From assembly GCA_048265185.1 (NCBI GenBank), contig JBLXBZ010000010.1:1-64000 (forward strand): a stretch of 64,000 bases of DNA, written 5' to 3'. Shown one piece after another: positions 34,937-42,433 of this stretch. The notes below the pieces were generated by a model. That model saw only the letters and a list, made by a program, of their open reading frames with translations, did not search any database and was not told the origin of the DNA. A program made the translations under genes and the position numbers. Source of the stretch: JBLXBZ01 sp048265185. GTDB lineage: Bacteria > Pseudomonadota > Alphaproteobacteria > Rhizobiales > Stappiaceae. Every line of letters starts with the position of its first letter. Positions within the stretch are counted from its first letter, which is position 1.

Positions 34937-35608
34937 TCATTCATAGGTGACGCCGGCGGCCTCCAGCGCCTTGTCGACCCAGGAGCGGTCGTTTCTGCCC
35001 TCTCGGATCATTTCCAGCTGGCGCGTCTCGGCCATGTGTTTTTTGTGGGCGGCTTTATGCACCGCCTCGACGTTGTCGAAAGGAACGCAGATCAGCCCGT
35101 CCGCATCCCCAATGACGAGGTCGCCAGGCGTTATCACCATGCCGTCAATTGCGATCTGCGCGTTTATTTCGCCGGGGCCGCTTTTGAACGGGCCGCGATG
35201 GGTGACGCCAGCGGCGAAGACAGGAAAATTGCTCGCAGCTATTTCCGCGCTGTCTCGAACCGCGCCCCAAATGACGACGCCGGCGAGGCCGCGCTGAGCC
35301 GCATAGGCGCTCATCATCTCGCCCAACAATGCGTTGGATGTTTCGCCGCCGCCGTCGACCAGAATGACGTCGCCCGCTTCCGCTGTGTCCAGCGCCTTGT
35401 GAAGCAGAAGGTTGTCTCCGGGTCTGACCCGGACCGTGAAGGCGGGACCGCATAATTTGCCGCCGTTATGCGCTGGGCGCAGCTTGGCTCCGCCGGCGAA
35501 CATGCGTCCCATAGCGTCGCTGACGGTGGCTACCGGCAGTTCCCGGTAAGCTTCGACCCAGCGACTCGCGACGCGCCGCCGCCGTTGAAATATTCGGTTT
35601 CCAATCAA
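34937..35608 (-). CDS. RraA-family protein, likely 4-carboxy-4-hydroxy-2-oxoadipate (CHA) aldolase
   Basis: A 223-residue RraA-fold protein. GDVILVDGGGETSNALLGEM and VIWGAVRDSAEIAASNFPVF contain the RD pair of class II pyruvate aldolases such as GalC/LigK/ProA, which cleave CHA to pyruvate and oxaloacetate. The same fold includes the RNase E inhibitor RraA, but the neighbours (Tct transporter, GalB-like hydratase, IclR regulator) favour the aldolase. The start is TTG at 35608, with GGAG about six bases upstream. Confidence 0.8.
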   Translation of the reverse strand: MIGNRIFQRRRRVASRWVEAYRELPVATVSDAMGRMFAGGAKLRPAHNGGKLCGPAFTVRVRPGDNLLLHKALDTAEAGDVILVDGGGETSNALLGEMMSAYAAQRGLAGVVIWGAVRDSAEIAASNFPVFAAGVTHRGPFKSGPGEINAQIAIDGMVITPGDLVIGDADGLICVPFDNVEAVHKAAHKKHMAETRQLEMIREGRNDRSWVDKALEAAGVTYE

Positions 35609-35694
35609 GGGAGGCTCCGTGTTTTATAAGTCGAGCAGCCAGCGCAATCCCGTTTTACGTTTAGCTCGAACGTCGGAGCGAGGTCTCATGCTGC

Positions 35695-35719
35695 GTTTGA
35701 CGTTTCTTTCATGTCAAAC
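35695..35719. promoter_or_regulatory. Inverted repeat in the divergent rraA/iclR promoter region
   Basis: GTTTGAC (35695-35701) and GTCAAAC (35713-35719) are exact inverted copies spaced by 11 bases. They lie in the 239-base spacer between the divergent aldolase and iclR operons and are a candidate binding site for the adjacent IclR regulator. CGTTTCA also occurs twice, 20 bases apart (35802 and 35822), beside the iclR start. Confidence 0.45.
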
Positions 35720-35847
35720 CGCAAAATGACTGCGTTAACGGGCGAGTTGACTGTTCCCGCTCAAGAAGTAGAGTGCATCTTGATAACGGATTTTGATACA
35801 GCGTTTCAAGTATAAAAACGACGTTTCATATTTTGGCGGGATTACAC

Positions 35848-36588
35848 ATGGCGAAACAGGAAGGCGGAACAACGGTTACGAGAGCGCTGTCGCTTCTCTT
35901 GGCTTTCAGGGAGAGAGAGCGCTCTTTATCTCTGGCCGAACTGGCGCGGCGCGTCGAGCTGGATAAATCGACGGTGCTTCGATTGGCGCGAACGCTCGCG
36001 GCTCAGCATTTTTTAGTGCAGAATGTGGACACCTCGTGGCGGTTAGGCCCGGCGCTGGTGCGTTTGGGCGGTTTTTACCAATCTATTTTTGACATCCGCG
36101 AGGTGGGGGAGCCGTTGTTACGCCAATTATCGCGGACCACCGGTGAGAGCGCGGCGATTTACGTTCCGGAGGCGGGAGGGCGTGTCTGTTTGCTGCGTTA
36201 CGATTCCGAGCAGTCGATCCGTCACCATGTCCGGGTTGGCGAAATTCTGCCGTTGGAGCGAGGGGCGCCGGGTCGAACCATCCTTGCTTATCAGGCGGAG
36301 GAGGGGGCTGTTTATGACGAGATTCGCGCAAAAGGGTACTATTTCACCGCTGGCGAGCGAGATCCTCAGGTCGCGAGCCTTGCAGTCCCTATTTTTGAGG
36401 ATGGGGATCGTTTGTTTGGAGCGCTTGCGGTGACTGGGCCGCCCGGACGGTTCCACAGCGCCGCAGTGACCAGTCATCTTCCTCATCTGCGAAGCGCGGC
36501 CGCAAGCTTGACGCGTTCTCTGGGGGGCGATGCGCTTTTCTATGGCGTGCTGGGATCGGAAGTCGTGGATGACGATAGAGTTGATTGA
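35848..36588 (+). CDS. IclR-family transcriptional regulator
   Basis: A 246-residue regulator: N-terminal winged helix (TRALSLLLAFRERERSLSLAELARR, then VELDKSTVLRLARTL) and a C-terminal effector domain with HVRVGEILPLERGAPGRTILA, typical of IclR proteins that sense small carboxylates or aromatics. It is divergent from the aldolase-tctBA operon and first in the run iclR-MFS-galB-tctC, so it probably controls both. ATG at 35848 is preceded by GGCGGG. Confidence 0.88.
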   Translation: MAKQEGGTTVTRALSLLLAFRERERSLSLAELARRVELDKSTVLRLARTLAAQHFLVQNVDTSWRLGPALVRLGGFYQSIFDIREVGEPLLRQLSRTTGESAAIYVPEAGGRVCLLRYDSEQSIRHHVRVGEILPLERGAPGRTILAYQAEEGAVYDEIRAKGYYFTAGERDPQVASLAVPIFEDGDRLFGALAVTGPPGRFHSAAVTSHLPHLRSAAASLTRSLGGDALFYGVLGSEVVDDDRVD

Positions 36589-36681
36589 GCGTGATATCTG
36601 CCGTTGAGGCAAAAAATGAAATAGTATAGTTGATAGTGAAACGTTCGCAGTGGCGCGGCGCTCAGCTAGGTGCGGTTTTTC

Positions 36682-38043
36682 ATGTCCGATTCTCAAGCCG
36701 AGGGGCTGCCTGCTCCTCGACGAAGGGTGGCCATTTTGGCCATTCTTCTTACTATTTCAACAATCACAATGGATAGCAGCGCGATTAATGTCGCGCTTCC
36801 AGAAATTGGGGAAACGCTCGGGGTGGCGCCGCGCGAGGTGACCGTCGTGGTTGGCGTTTATCAGTTGATCATTGTGGCCTGCCTGTTTCCTATCGCGAGT
36901 CTGTCCGAAATTCTCGGCTATCGCCGGGTATATCTATGTGGTCTGGCCGTTTTCGTTGTCGGCGCCGCGCTGAATGCGCTGGCGGGCAGTTTGGAAATGC
37001 TTGTGACGACACGTGCGCTTCAGGCGCTCGGGGCCGCCTGCGTGATGAGCGTGAATTTGGCGATGTTGCGTTATGTCGTTCCCGCCAGTCATTTGGGAAG
37101 GTCTATTGGCGTTAACGCAATGGCGGTCGCCCTCTCCACCACGGCTGGGCCGGCGATCGCCGGTTGGCTTCTTGGTTTTTTGCCCTGGAACGCGGTTGTG
37201 ATGTTGGGGGTGCCCACAGGTCTGATTGGGCTTGTTCTTGCTGTAATCAGTCTGCCGGAAAGCGAGAAAGTTCGGCGATCCTTTGATGGAAAAAGCGCGC
37301 TATTGAGTGCGGCGGCGTTTGGATTCTTTACTTATTCACTTGTGCTTACCAGTCGGGAAGGGGGCGCTTTTTTGGCGATCGTCATGTTGACGGTCGGGCT
37401 GTTGAGCGGCGTTGCGCTGTTTCGCCGGCAACGTGGCTCCAAGACCCCGCTGGTTCCTCTGGATCTATTCAAACAGCCCGCGTTCAGCCTGTCAGTGGCG
37501 ACCTCCATCTGCGCGTTCAGCACGCAAATGCTGGCGTATGTGTCGCTGCCCTTCGCCTTGCAGGTCGGTATGAGTTTCACGTCAGCGGAAACAGGCTTGA
37601 TACTAAGCGCTTGGCCGTTCGCTCTTCTTTTTACGGCTCCTGTGGCGGCGCGTTTGGCCGATACGCGGTACAATGGCCGATGCGTCGCAGCTGGATTGGG
37701 GATGATGGCGCTGGGTATGGTTTTGCTTTCCTTAATGCCGGCGGATACGGAAACCTGGGGCGTTTGCTTGCGGTTAGCGGTTTGCGGCGTTGGATTTTCT
37801 CTGTTTCAAACGCCCAATAACCACAGTTTGATGGGCGCCGCGCCTCGTTATCGAGGGAGCGCCGCCTCTTCGTCGCTGGCGACGGCCAGACTGTTGGGGC
37901 AGGCGCTTGGCACTTCGCTCGCCGCCATTGGCCTCACCTTCGGACCGGGAGGGGCGTTGCATGGCTTGCTGTTGGGGGCGGTTTTGTCCGGCGGCGGTCT
38001 CATCATTGCCCTGGTCCGATATCGGATGTTTTTTGCAAAATAA
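36682..38043 (+). CDS. MFS transporter (DHA2-like)
   Basis: A 453-residue major facilitator with roughly 14 hydrophobic segments. AILLTISTITMDSSAINVAL is the first helix with the DHA2-type D residue; the motif A equivalent is SLSEILGYRRVYLCGL. Similar proteins export drugs or organic acids. In this cluster it might move a pathway substrate or product, but direction and substrate cannot be read from sequence. A GTG at 36670 is an alternative start. Confidence 0.82.
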   Translation: MSDSQAEGLPAPRRRVAILAILLTISTITMDSSAINVALPEIGETLGVAPREVTVVVGVYQLIIVACLFPIASLSEILGYRRVYLCGLAVFVVGAALNALAGSLEMLVTTRALQALGAACVMSVNLAMLRYVVPASHLGRSIGVNAMAVALSTTAGPAIAGWLLGFLPWNAVVMLGVPTGLIGLVLAVISLPESEKVRRSFDGKSALLSAAAFGFFTYSLVLTSREGGAFLAIVMLTVGLLSGVALFRRQRGSKTPLVPLDLFKQPAFSLSVATSICAFSTQMLAYVSLPFALQVGMSFTSAETGLILSAWPFALLFTAPVAARLADTRYNGRCVAAGLGMMALGMVLLSLMPADTETWGVCLRLAVCGVGFSLFQTPNNHSLMGAAPRYRGSAASSSLATARLLGQALGTSLAAIGLTFGPGGALHGLLLGAVLSGGGLIIALVRYRMFFAK

Positions 38044-38128
38044 TGAAATGCCGTTGTGTTTAATGAAACGAATCGATAGAATCCGATTCTAGTGACGTCT
38101 TTAGACGTTTTGCAGGAGTGGGAAATCT

Positions 38129-38851
38129 ATGACAAAGAAGCTTGTAGTCGTCAGCGCCCATGTTGGTGATTTCGTTTGGCGCTGCGGCGGCGCGATCGCG
38201 CTGCACGTTAAGGCAGGATACGAAGCTACAATCATTTGTCTGGCCTTCGGTGAACGGGGCGAATCCGCTCGTTTGTTTCAGGAGCCGGGAATGACCGCCG
38301 CCAGAGCGCGTGAAATTCGCCGCAGGGAAGCGCTCAGCGCCGCTGCGGAATTGGGCGCTAAAATCATATTCCTGGAAGGTCAGGACTATATGCTGCGCGT
38401 TGATGACGTCATGCTGCACGAGGCGGCGAAAATTCTACGTCAGACGCAGCCTGAGTTCATTCTGACCCATGCGGCTCATGACCCTTCCAATCTTGATCAT
38501 GTAACGGCGCATCGCTTCGCGTTGGAGGCGCGGATGGTGGCGCAAGCCCATGGGCATGAGGACGGGGAGCAAGTTCTCGGAGCGCCGCAGGTCTACTGTT
38601 TCGAGCCCCATCAAGCGGAACTATGCAAGTTCGTTCCTGACACGCTTATCGATATTTCCGAGGTTTGGGAGACCAAGCTCGCGGCTATGCACCGCCTGGC
38701 TGGTCAGAAAAAGCTTTGGTCTTACTACGAGAACATGGCTCTTCAGCGCGGCGCTGTGTCAAAGCGCCGGCAAAAGGGAGGGAGTGATGGGCCGGTTTAT
38801 GCCGAAGCTTATCAGCGGATATTCCCATCGGTGGTTTCGCTGTTGGGGTGA
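38129..38851 (+). CDS. PIG-L family hydrolase, likely 4-oxalomesaconate hydratase (GalB-like)
   Basis: A 240-residue LmbE/PIG-L fold protein. SAHVGDFVWRCGGAIALH, then CLAFGERGESARLF, VLTHAAHDPSNLDH-type zinc block (here ILTHAAHD) and PQVYCFEPHQAELC closely resemble GalB of Pseudomonas putida, a zinc hydratase that turns 4-oxalomesaconate into CHA. CHA is the substrate of the RraA-type aldolase encoded nearby, so the two would work in series to give pyruvate and oxaloacetate. AGGAG precedes the ATG. A deacetylase role, the usual PIG-L activity, is less likely. Confidence 0.82.
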   Translation: MTKKLVVVSAHVGDFVWRCGGAIALHVKAGYEATIICLAFGERGESARLFQEPGMTAARAREIRRREALSAAAELGAKIIFLEGQDYMLRVDDVMLHEAAKILRQTQPEFILTHAAHDPSNLDHVTAHRFALEARMVAQAHGHEDGEQVLGAPQVYCFEPHQAELCKFVPDTLIDISEVWETKLAAMHRLAGQKKLWSYYENMALQRGAVSKRRQKGGSDGPVYAEAYQRIFPSVVSLLG

Positions 38852-38911
38852 GCCGGTCAACGTCGGCTTTGACCGATTTAAACGCCCTATTAGGGTACTA
38901 AGGGAGTGAAA

Positions 38912-39859
38912 ATGTCAAAATTCAAAAAATTTCTCGCGGCTTGCGCCGTTGCGCTGACCGTATCGCCGGCGATGGCGGATGAATGGCCAAGCCAGCCGAT
39001 CCGTTTGATCGTTCCGTTTTCGGCAGGTGGTCCGGCTGATATCGTCGCGCGCGAGCTGGGTAAGAGGATGGGCGATTATCTCGGCCAGCCCGTTATCGTC
39101 GAGAACATGACCGGCGCCGGCGGCGTGATCGCCGCGCGCCATGTGATCGGGTCTAAGCCTGATGGTTACACCGTGTTTTTCCCCGCCGCCGGCAGCATAG
39201 CGGTTCGTCCGCAAATCGACGGACTGGAGGAGATCGTTGAACAATTGCGACCCGTGGCGGTGGTTTCAACCTCCGCTCATGTGATGGTGGTCAATGCGGA
39301 AAGCGACTTTCACAGCGTCGCTGACCTGATTTCCTACGCCAAGGAGCATCCAGGGGAGCTGAACTATGGATCCGCCGGCGCTGGCGCGGTGGCTCATTTG
39401 GGCATGGCGCGTTTCGCCAACGCCGCCGGTATTGAAATGGAGCATATTCCGTACGGCGGCACGTCGGCTGCGATTGTCGACGTGGCGGGGGGCGCGGTCG
39501 ACGCCCTGCTCAGTTCAAAGCCTTCGCTCACCGCCATGATCGACGCAGGCAAGATCCGCGTGATTGGCGTGACTGACGTAGCGCCGGGAACTGACGCTCC
39601 TCTGATTTCTGAAACGGTTGAAGAATTTTCCTATTCGACCTGGTACGGGATGATGGTTCCTGCGGCGACCGATGATAAAATCGTCGAAAAATTGAACGAA
39701 GCCGCCGGCGTCGCCGTTGGCGACGAGGCGTTACAGGAAGAGATGGCTTCTCGCTCAATGACGTTGATGCACACGTCGCCGGAAGAAATGGCGACGATGA
39801 TCGACAAGGACGTTAAGGAGTGGGGCGAGGTGATTGAAAACGTAGGATTGAAGAAGTAG
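38912..39859 (+). CDS. tctC: Tripartite tricarboxylate transporter substrate-binding protein TctC
   Basis: A 315-residue periplasmic binding protein with a signal peptide (about residues 1-23, ends SPAMA). The family blocks are WPSQPIRLIVPFSAGGPADI, GGVIAARHVIGSKPDGYT, NYGSAGAGAVAHLGMA and HIPYGGTSAAIVDVAGG. It captures carboxylates for TctAB, encoded divergently in the same cluster. ATG at 38912 is chosen over GTG at 38906 because AAGGGAG ends just before it with proper spacing. A strong terminator follows. Confidence 0.93.
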   Translation: MSKFKKFLAACAVALTVSPAMADEWPSQPIRLIVPFSAGGPADIVARELGKRMGDYLGQPVIVENMTGAGGVIAARHVIGSKPDGYTVFFPAAGSIAVRPQIDGLEEIVEQLRPVAVVSTSAHVMVVNAESDFHSVADLISYAKEHPGELNYGSAGAGAVAHLGMARFANAAGIEMEHIPYGGTSAAIVDVAGGAVDALLSSKPSLTAMIDAGKIRVIGVTDVAPGTDAPLISETVEEFSYSTWYGMMVPAATDDKIVEKLNEAAGVAVGDEALQEEMASRSMTLMHTSPEEMATMIDKDVKEWGEVIENVGLKK

Positions 39860-39884
39860 CCTTTTTCCTATGATTGAAGCGCTG

Positions 39885-39915
39885 AAAGGCCCGGATATTT
39901 TGTCCGGGCCTTTTT
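39885..39915 (+). terminator. Intrinsic terminator after tctC
   Basis: AAAGGCCCGGA (39885-39895) pairs perfectly with TCCGGGCCTTT (39903-39913) over a 7-base loop and is followed by further T, 26 bases after the tctC stop. This is a classical rho-independent terminator. Confidence 0.93.
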
Positions 39916-40101
39916 GCGTGGTGGATCTGTGTCCAGATGCTTGAGTCGCTTTATGCGGTTTATTTTTCTTTAATAAAATCAAATATTTAATTTTTTAAAT
40001 CGACGCCTGAAGGCGAGATGAAAACTTTCCTGAATCCATTCAGCTCGCTTTAATCCGCATTTCTTCAAGAATATCGGCCATTTCGAATTGCTCCGTCAAA
40101 T

Positions 40102-40123
40102 TATCTGCATGTGCATGCAAATA
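40102..40123. promoter_or_regulatory. 22-bp palindromic operator, site 1 (SMR promoter)
   Basis: TATCTGCATG-TG-CATGCAAATA is a palindrome with one mismatch outside its centre. It lies just upstream of the -35 (TTGACG, 40126-40131). The same pattern recurs at 40147 and before marR at 41205, pointing to autoregulated control by that MarR protein. Confidence 0.65.
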
Positions 40124-40146
40124 TATTGACGAATAGCTCTGTTTTT

Positions 40147-40168
40147 ATTATGTATGTGCATGCAAATA
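40147..40168. promoter_or_regulatory. 22-bp palindromic operator, site 2 (SMR promoter)
   Basis: ATTATGTATG-TG-CATGCAAATA keeps the right arm of site 1 exactly, while the left arm is degenerate. It covers the -10 (TATGTA, 40149-40154), so binding here should block RNA polymerase. The centre is 45 bases from that of site 1. Confidence 0.55.
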
Positions 40169-40282
40169 ATTGGGCGAGCGATTTCGACAAATCCTGGCAT
40201 TGGCGGCGGTCGTCGCCATTGGCGACAAATAATCCGCAGGCAATTGCGCTTCAAAGGCAACCTGTGACGAAGGGAAATTATT

Positions 40283-40603
40283 ATGAGTTGGTTATATCTT
40301 GGAATTGCCGTGATCTTCGAGATCGCGGTTGCGATCAGCGCTGGAAATGCAAAGGGTTTCACGCACCTAGGGTGGACTATCGTTACTCTCGTCAGTGGAG
40401 CGATCGGCACCTTTTTTCTCAGTCTTGCGCTTCTGACCTTTGACGTTGGCGTGGGCTACGCCATCTGGACCTCGGTTGCGGGCGTCGGGATCGTCATCTT
40501 GAGCACGTTATTCTTCGGGCAGCGGTTAAACTGGAGGAAGGGGCTTGGGATGGTTGTCGTTATCGGGGGCGTTGTCGGTCTGCGCCTTAGCGGCGCGGCG
40601 TAG
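40283..40603 (+). CDS. SMR-family efflux protein, subunit 1
   Basis: A 106-residue four-helix small multidrug resistance protein. The membrane-embedded glutamate lies in helix 1 (LGIAVIFEIAVAISAG) and the signature GVGYAIWTSVAGVGIVILS in helix 3. Proteins of this family swap protons for cationic drugs or guanidinium. AAGGGA precedes the ATG. Its partner gene begins 48 bases downstream, and together they resemble heterodimeric pairs such as EbrAB/YkkCD. Confidence 0.9.
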   Translation: MSWLYLGIAVIFEIAVAISAGNAKGFTHLGWTIVTLVSGAIGTFFLSLALLTFDVGVGYAIWTSVAGVGIVILSTLFFGQRLNWRKGLGMVVVIGGVVGLRLSGAA

Positions 40604-40651
40604 AGAAGTGCTGTTTTATACAACTCCCACTTGACCGGAAAGGAACATGAT

Positions 40652-41029
40652 TTGACCACAACGGATGAAAAGCTTCCAAGAAACGGGCGCGCATGGAGCA
40701 TGTTGATGCTCGCAAGCGTTTTTGAAATCGGCTATGCGCTCAGCGTCGGAAGCAGTCAGGCGTTTACAGTTTTGACTTGGTCAGCGGCCGCTTTGGTGTT
40801 CTTCCTGCTTACGCTTTATTTCCTTAGCGCCGCCTTGCGCACCATCGACGTGGGGATAGGATATGCCGTATGGGCTGGCATTGGTTCTGTCGGCGCGGTT
40901 GTTTTCGGGAGCGTCTTGCTTGATCAGCCGCTTACGCTGGTTCAGGCTTTTTGGCTGGCGATCATAATCGCCGGCGTCGTCTGGTTGAAGCTTGCCGATA
41001 GCCCCAAGCTTCAAGGGAAAGTTTTATAA
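40652..41029 (+). CDS. SMR-family efflux protein, subunit 2
   Basis: A four-helix SMR protein of about 125 residues with the helix-1 glutamate in LMLASVFEIGYALSVGS and the signature IDVGIGYAVWAGIGSVGAV. It has a longer N-terminal tail and C-terminus than subunit 1, as in paired SMR systems. The start is not certain: TTG at 40652 has GGAAAGGA directly upstream and is preferred; TTG at 40631 is also in frame. The pair is probably controlled by the marR gene that follows. Confidence 0.88.
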   Translation: MTTTDEKLPRNGRAWSMLMLASVFEIGYALSVGSSQAFTVLTWSAAALVFFLLTLYFLSAALRTIDVGIGYAVWAGIGSVGAVVFGSVLLDQPLTLVQAFWLAIIIAGVVWLKLADSPKLQGKVL

Positions 41030-41060
41030 ACCGGCGACATTTTTAGACATATAAAGCACA

Positions 41061-41092
41061 GCTCGCGGAGAAGGTTTGTCTTTTCCGTGAGC
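41061..41092 (+). terminator. Possible terminator after the SMR pair
   Basis: GCTCGCGGAGAA (41061-41072) can pair with TTTTCCGTGAGC (41081-41092), with two G-T pairs and an 8-base loop. No good T-run follows, so the call is tentative. Confidence 0.4.
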
Positions 41093-41204
41093 CATTTAGC
41101 GGCGCCGGCGGCCCGTCTTTCGTTTGTTGCCGGCGATAAACTCCGCCTCAGGGGGGCGTCTATTCGGCGAGGTCAGTGTGTCTGTAAATTTTCTCTAGAG
41201 ATTA

Positions 41205-41226
41205 TATCTGCATGGGCATACACATA
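41205..41226. promoter_or_regulatory. 22-bp palindromic operator, site 3 (marR promoter)
   Basis: TATCTGCATG-GG-CATACACATA has a left arm identical to SMR site 1 and a right arm with small changes. It lies 46 bases before the marR ATG, supporting autoregulation. Confidence 0.6.
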
Positions 41227-41272
41227 TGGATGAAATAGCGCCGCCGATTGCTCAAAGGAGTTCGCGTTCATC

Positions 41273-41683
41273 ATGCCAAAGATAAGCGATTCATGGTTTG
41301 GGTTGGTTCACTTGGTGGGGAACGTCGAATCGGAGCTGGGAAAGGTTCTGCAAGAGCGGCACGGTCTTGGTTTGTCGGAGTATCGTGCGCTTCAAATATT
41401 ATCGCGATCACGGAATAACGAACTTCGAATGCAAGAGTTGGCCGCGCATCTATCTTTGAACCAGAGCTCAGTTTCGCGAATGGTCGAGCGTTTGGAGCGT
41501 AGTGGCCTTACCGTTCGCGATACTTGCCCTAATGACAAGAGGGGAGTTTACACAGTTCTTACAGATCAGGGGAAGGCGCGTCTCGAAAGCGCTGAGGACG
41601 ACTATCAGACAGCCTTGTCCGCAGCTCTTAAGGATCGCGGTTGCGAGGACTTGTTGTCGGCAAATTTTATCAAGACATGCTAG
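41273..41683 (+). CDS. MarR-family transcriptional regulator
   Basis: A 136-residue winged-helix regulator: LSEYRALQILSRSR, the recognition helix region LAAHLSLNQSSVSRMVERLE and the wing RDTCPNDKRGVYTVLTDQG are clear. AAAGGAG precedes the ATG. Its own promoter and the SMR promoter carry the same palindrome, so it most likely represses both until a cationic drug binds. The C-terminal dimerisation helix is slightly short and the gene ends just before a decayed IS21 fragment, so its last residues may have been altered. Confidence 0.88.
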   Translation: MPKISDSWFGLVHLVGNVESELGKVLQERHGLGLSEYRALQILSRSRNNELRMQELAAHLSLNQSSVSRMVERLERSGLTVRDTCPNDKRGVYTVLTDQGKARLESAEDDYQTALSAALKDRGCEDLLSANFIKTC

Positions 41684-41769
41684 GAGCGGCGTTTATATTG
41701 TGATTGTAGCGCATTCGTGGATGTCGTGCGACTATATAGTCGCCGTTTTGAGGATGGCGTTCATAAGGA

Positions 41770-42034
41770 ACCATCATAGTCGGGACTCAGCAGATTGGCG
41801 TGCCGCTGCTTGATCGTCCGTTTCTTCTTGCGAGCCTTGCTCGGCGCCTCCCGCAGTCAGGCTGACAGCTTGTCGGCAAAGGCATGGAGTTTTCTGGGAC
41901 GTTCGGGAAGCTTGAATGTGGGGGCAACTGTATCGGCACGCAGATACTTGTGCACTCTATGCTGGGGCAATCCGGTGCGATGGGAGATCTCCCGGCTCGA
42001 AAACCGATCACGAAAACGCCAACGCCTGATAACG
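41770..42034 (-). pseudogene. IS21-family istA transposase fragment
   Basis: Translated on the minus strand from about 42,034, the frame reads RWRFRDRFSSREISHRTGL, KYLRADTVAPTFKLPERP and ADKLSA, then an in-frame TGA where IstA has tryptophan, then LREAPSKARKKKRTIKQ with further IstA-like residues to a stop near 41,770. This is the N-terminal helix-turn-helix part of IstA only; the catalytic domain and istB are absent, so it is a dead relic. Confidence 0.7.
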
Positions 42035-42352
42035 CTCTACAACGCTATGTCTATCACGGCTTCATCCCCTGCGGGAATCATGTAGGGGGCATGGGGAAAT
42101 TCTCGGTGAAAACTAAGAAACCGGCATAAGTAGGCGATCCTCCCTGCATAAGGTTGTATTTTTGTCAAGCACAATTTCAGTAAAGCCACTGCAAATGGTT
42201 GCCGCCCGCCTGCAATAAGCATATCATGCATACACATTTCTTCTTTGCGTGTTTGTGTCTGATATTCAAATATGACCAACTAATTCAAAGAGTTAATGTT
42301 TATTTAGGTTGTAGTTTTCATGGTGAATATTTTGAATCAGCCTCAAAAAATC

Positions 42353-42400
42353 TAGATCATTCCACTCCAGTGACGCTCCAGCTTGGAGTGCTATGATCTA
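42353..42400. promoter_or_regulatory. Long inverted repeat overlapping the GGDEF-EAL promoter
   Basis: Outer arms TAGATCAT (42353-42360) and ATGATCTA (42393-42400) and inner arms CACTCCA (42363-42369) and TGGAGTG (42384-42390) are all exact inverted copies, separated by matched 2-base bulges and a 14-base loop. It ends 10 bases before TATAAT, so it covers the expected -35 region. It looks like an operator or a cruciform. Confidence 0.6.
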
Positions 42401-42410
42401 CTGAATTCTG

Positions 42411-42416
42411 TATAAT
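42411..42416 (+). promoter_or_regulatory. -10 box of the GGDEF-EAL gene
   Basis: TATAAT matches the consensus exactly, 18 bases before the ATG at 42434. The predicted transcript would have a leader of only about 10 bases and no visible Shine-Dalgarno sequence, so translation may be near-leaderless. No good -35 hexamer is visible at 16-18 bases, consistent with activator dependence. Confidence 0.55.
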
Positions 42417-42433
42417 CCCCCCAAAAAAATGTG

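Larger units (their letters stand above)
39860..40282. other. Intergenic region: tctC terminator and SMR-pump promoter/operators
   Basis: This 423-base spacer holds the tctC terminator (39885-39915), an AT-rich stretch (39,960-40,000), then two palindromic operators around a promoter (TTGACG at 40126-40131, 17-base spacer, TATGTA at 40149-40154) for the efflux genes. The remaining leader forms possible GGCGAC/GTCGCC pairings but no riboswitch I recognise. Confidence 0.6.
41684..42433. other. Intergenic region with IS21 remnant and GGDEF-EAL promoter
   Basis: Its 750 bases hold a decayed istA piece on the minus strand (about 41,770-42,034), then non-coding AT-rich DNA, and at the right end a long inverted repeat (42353-42400) plus a TATAAT box (42411-42416) for the GGDEF-EAL gene. 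I support no intact gene here. Confidence 0.6.

Noticed and set aside
40170..40282. Guanidine riboswitch before the SMR genes
   Set aside because: No paired hairpins with the conserved ACGR loops; palindromic operators explain control better.
42217..42238. Fourth copy of the MarR palindrome
   Set aside because: Only the right arm (CATACACATT) matches; the left arm is unrelated.
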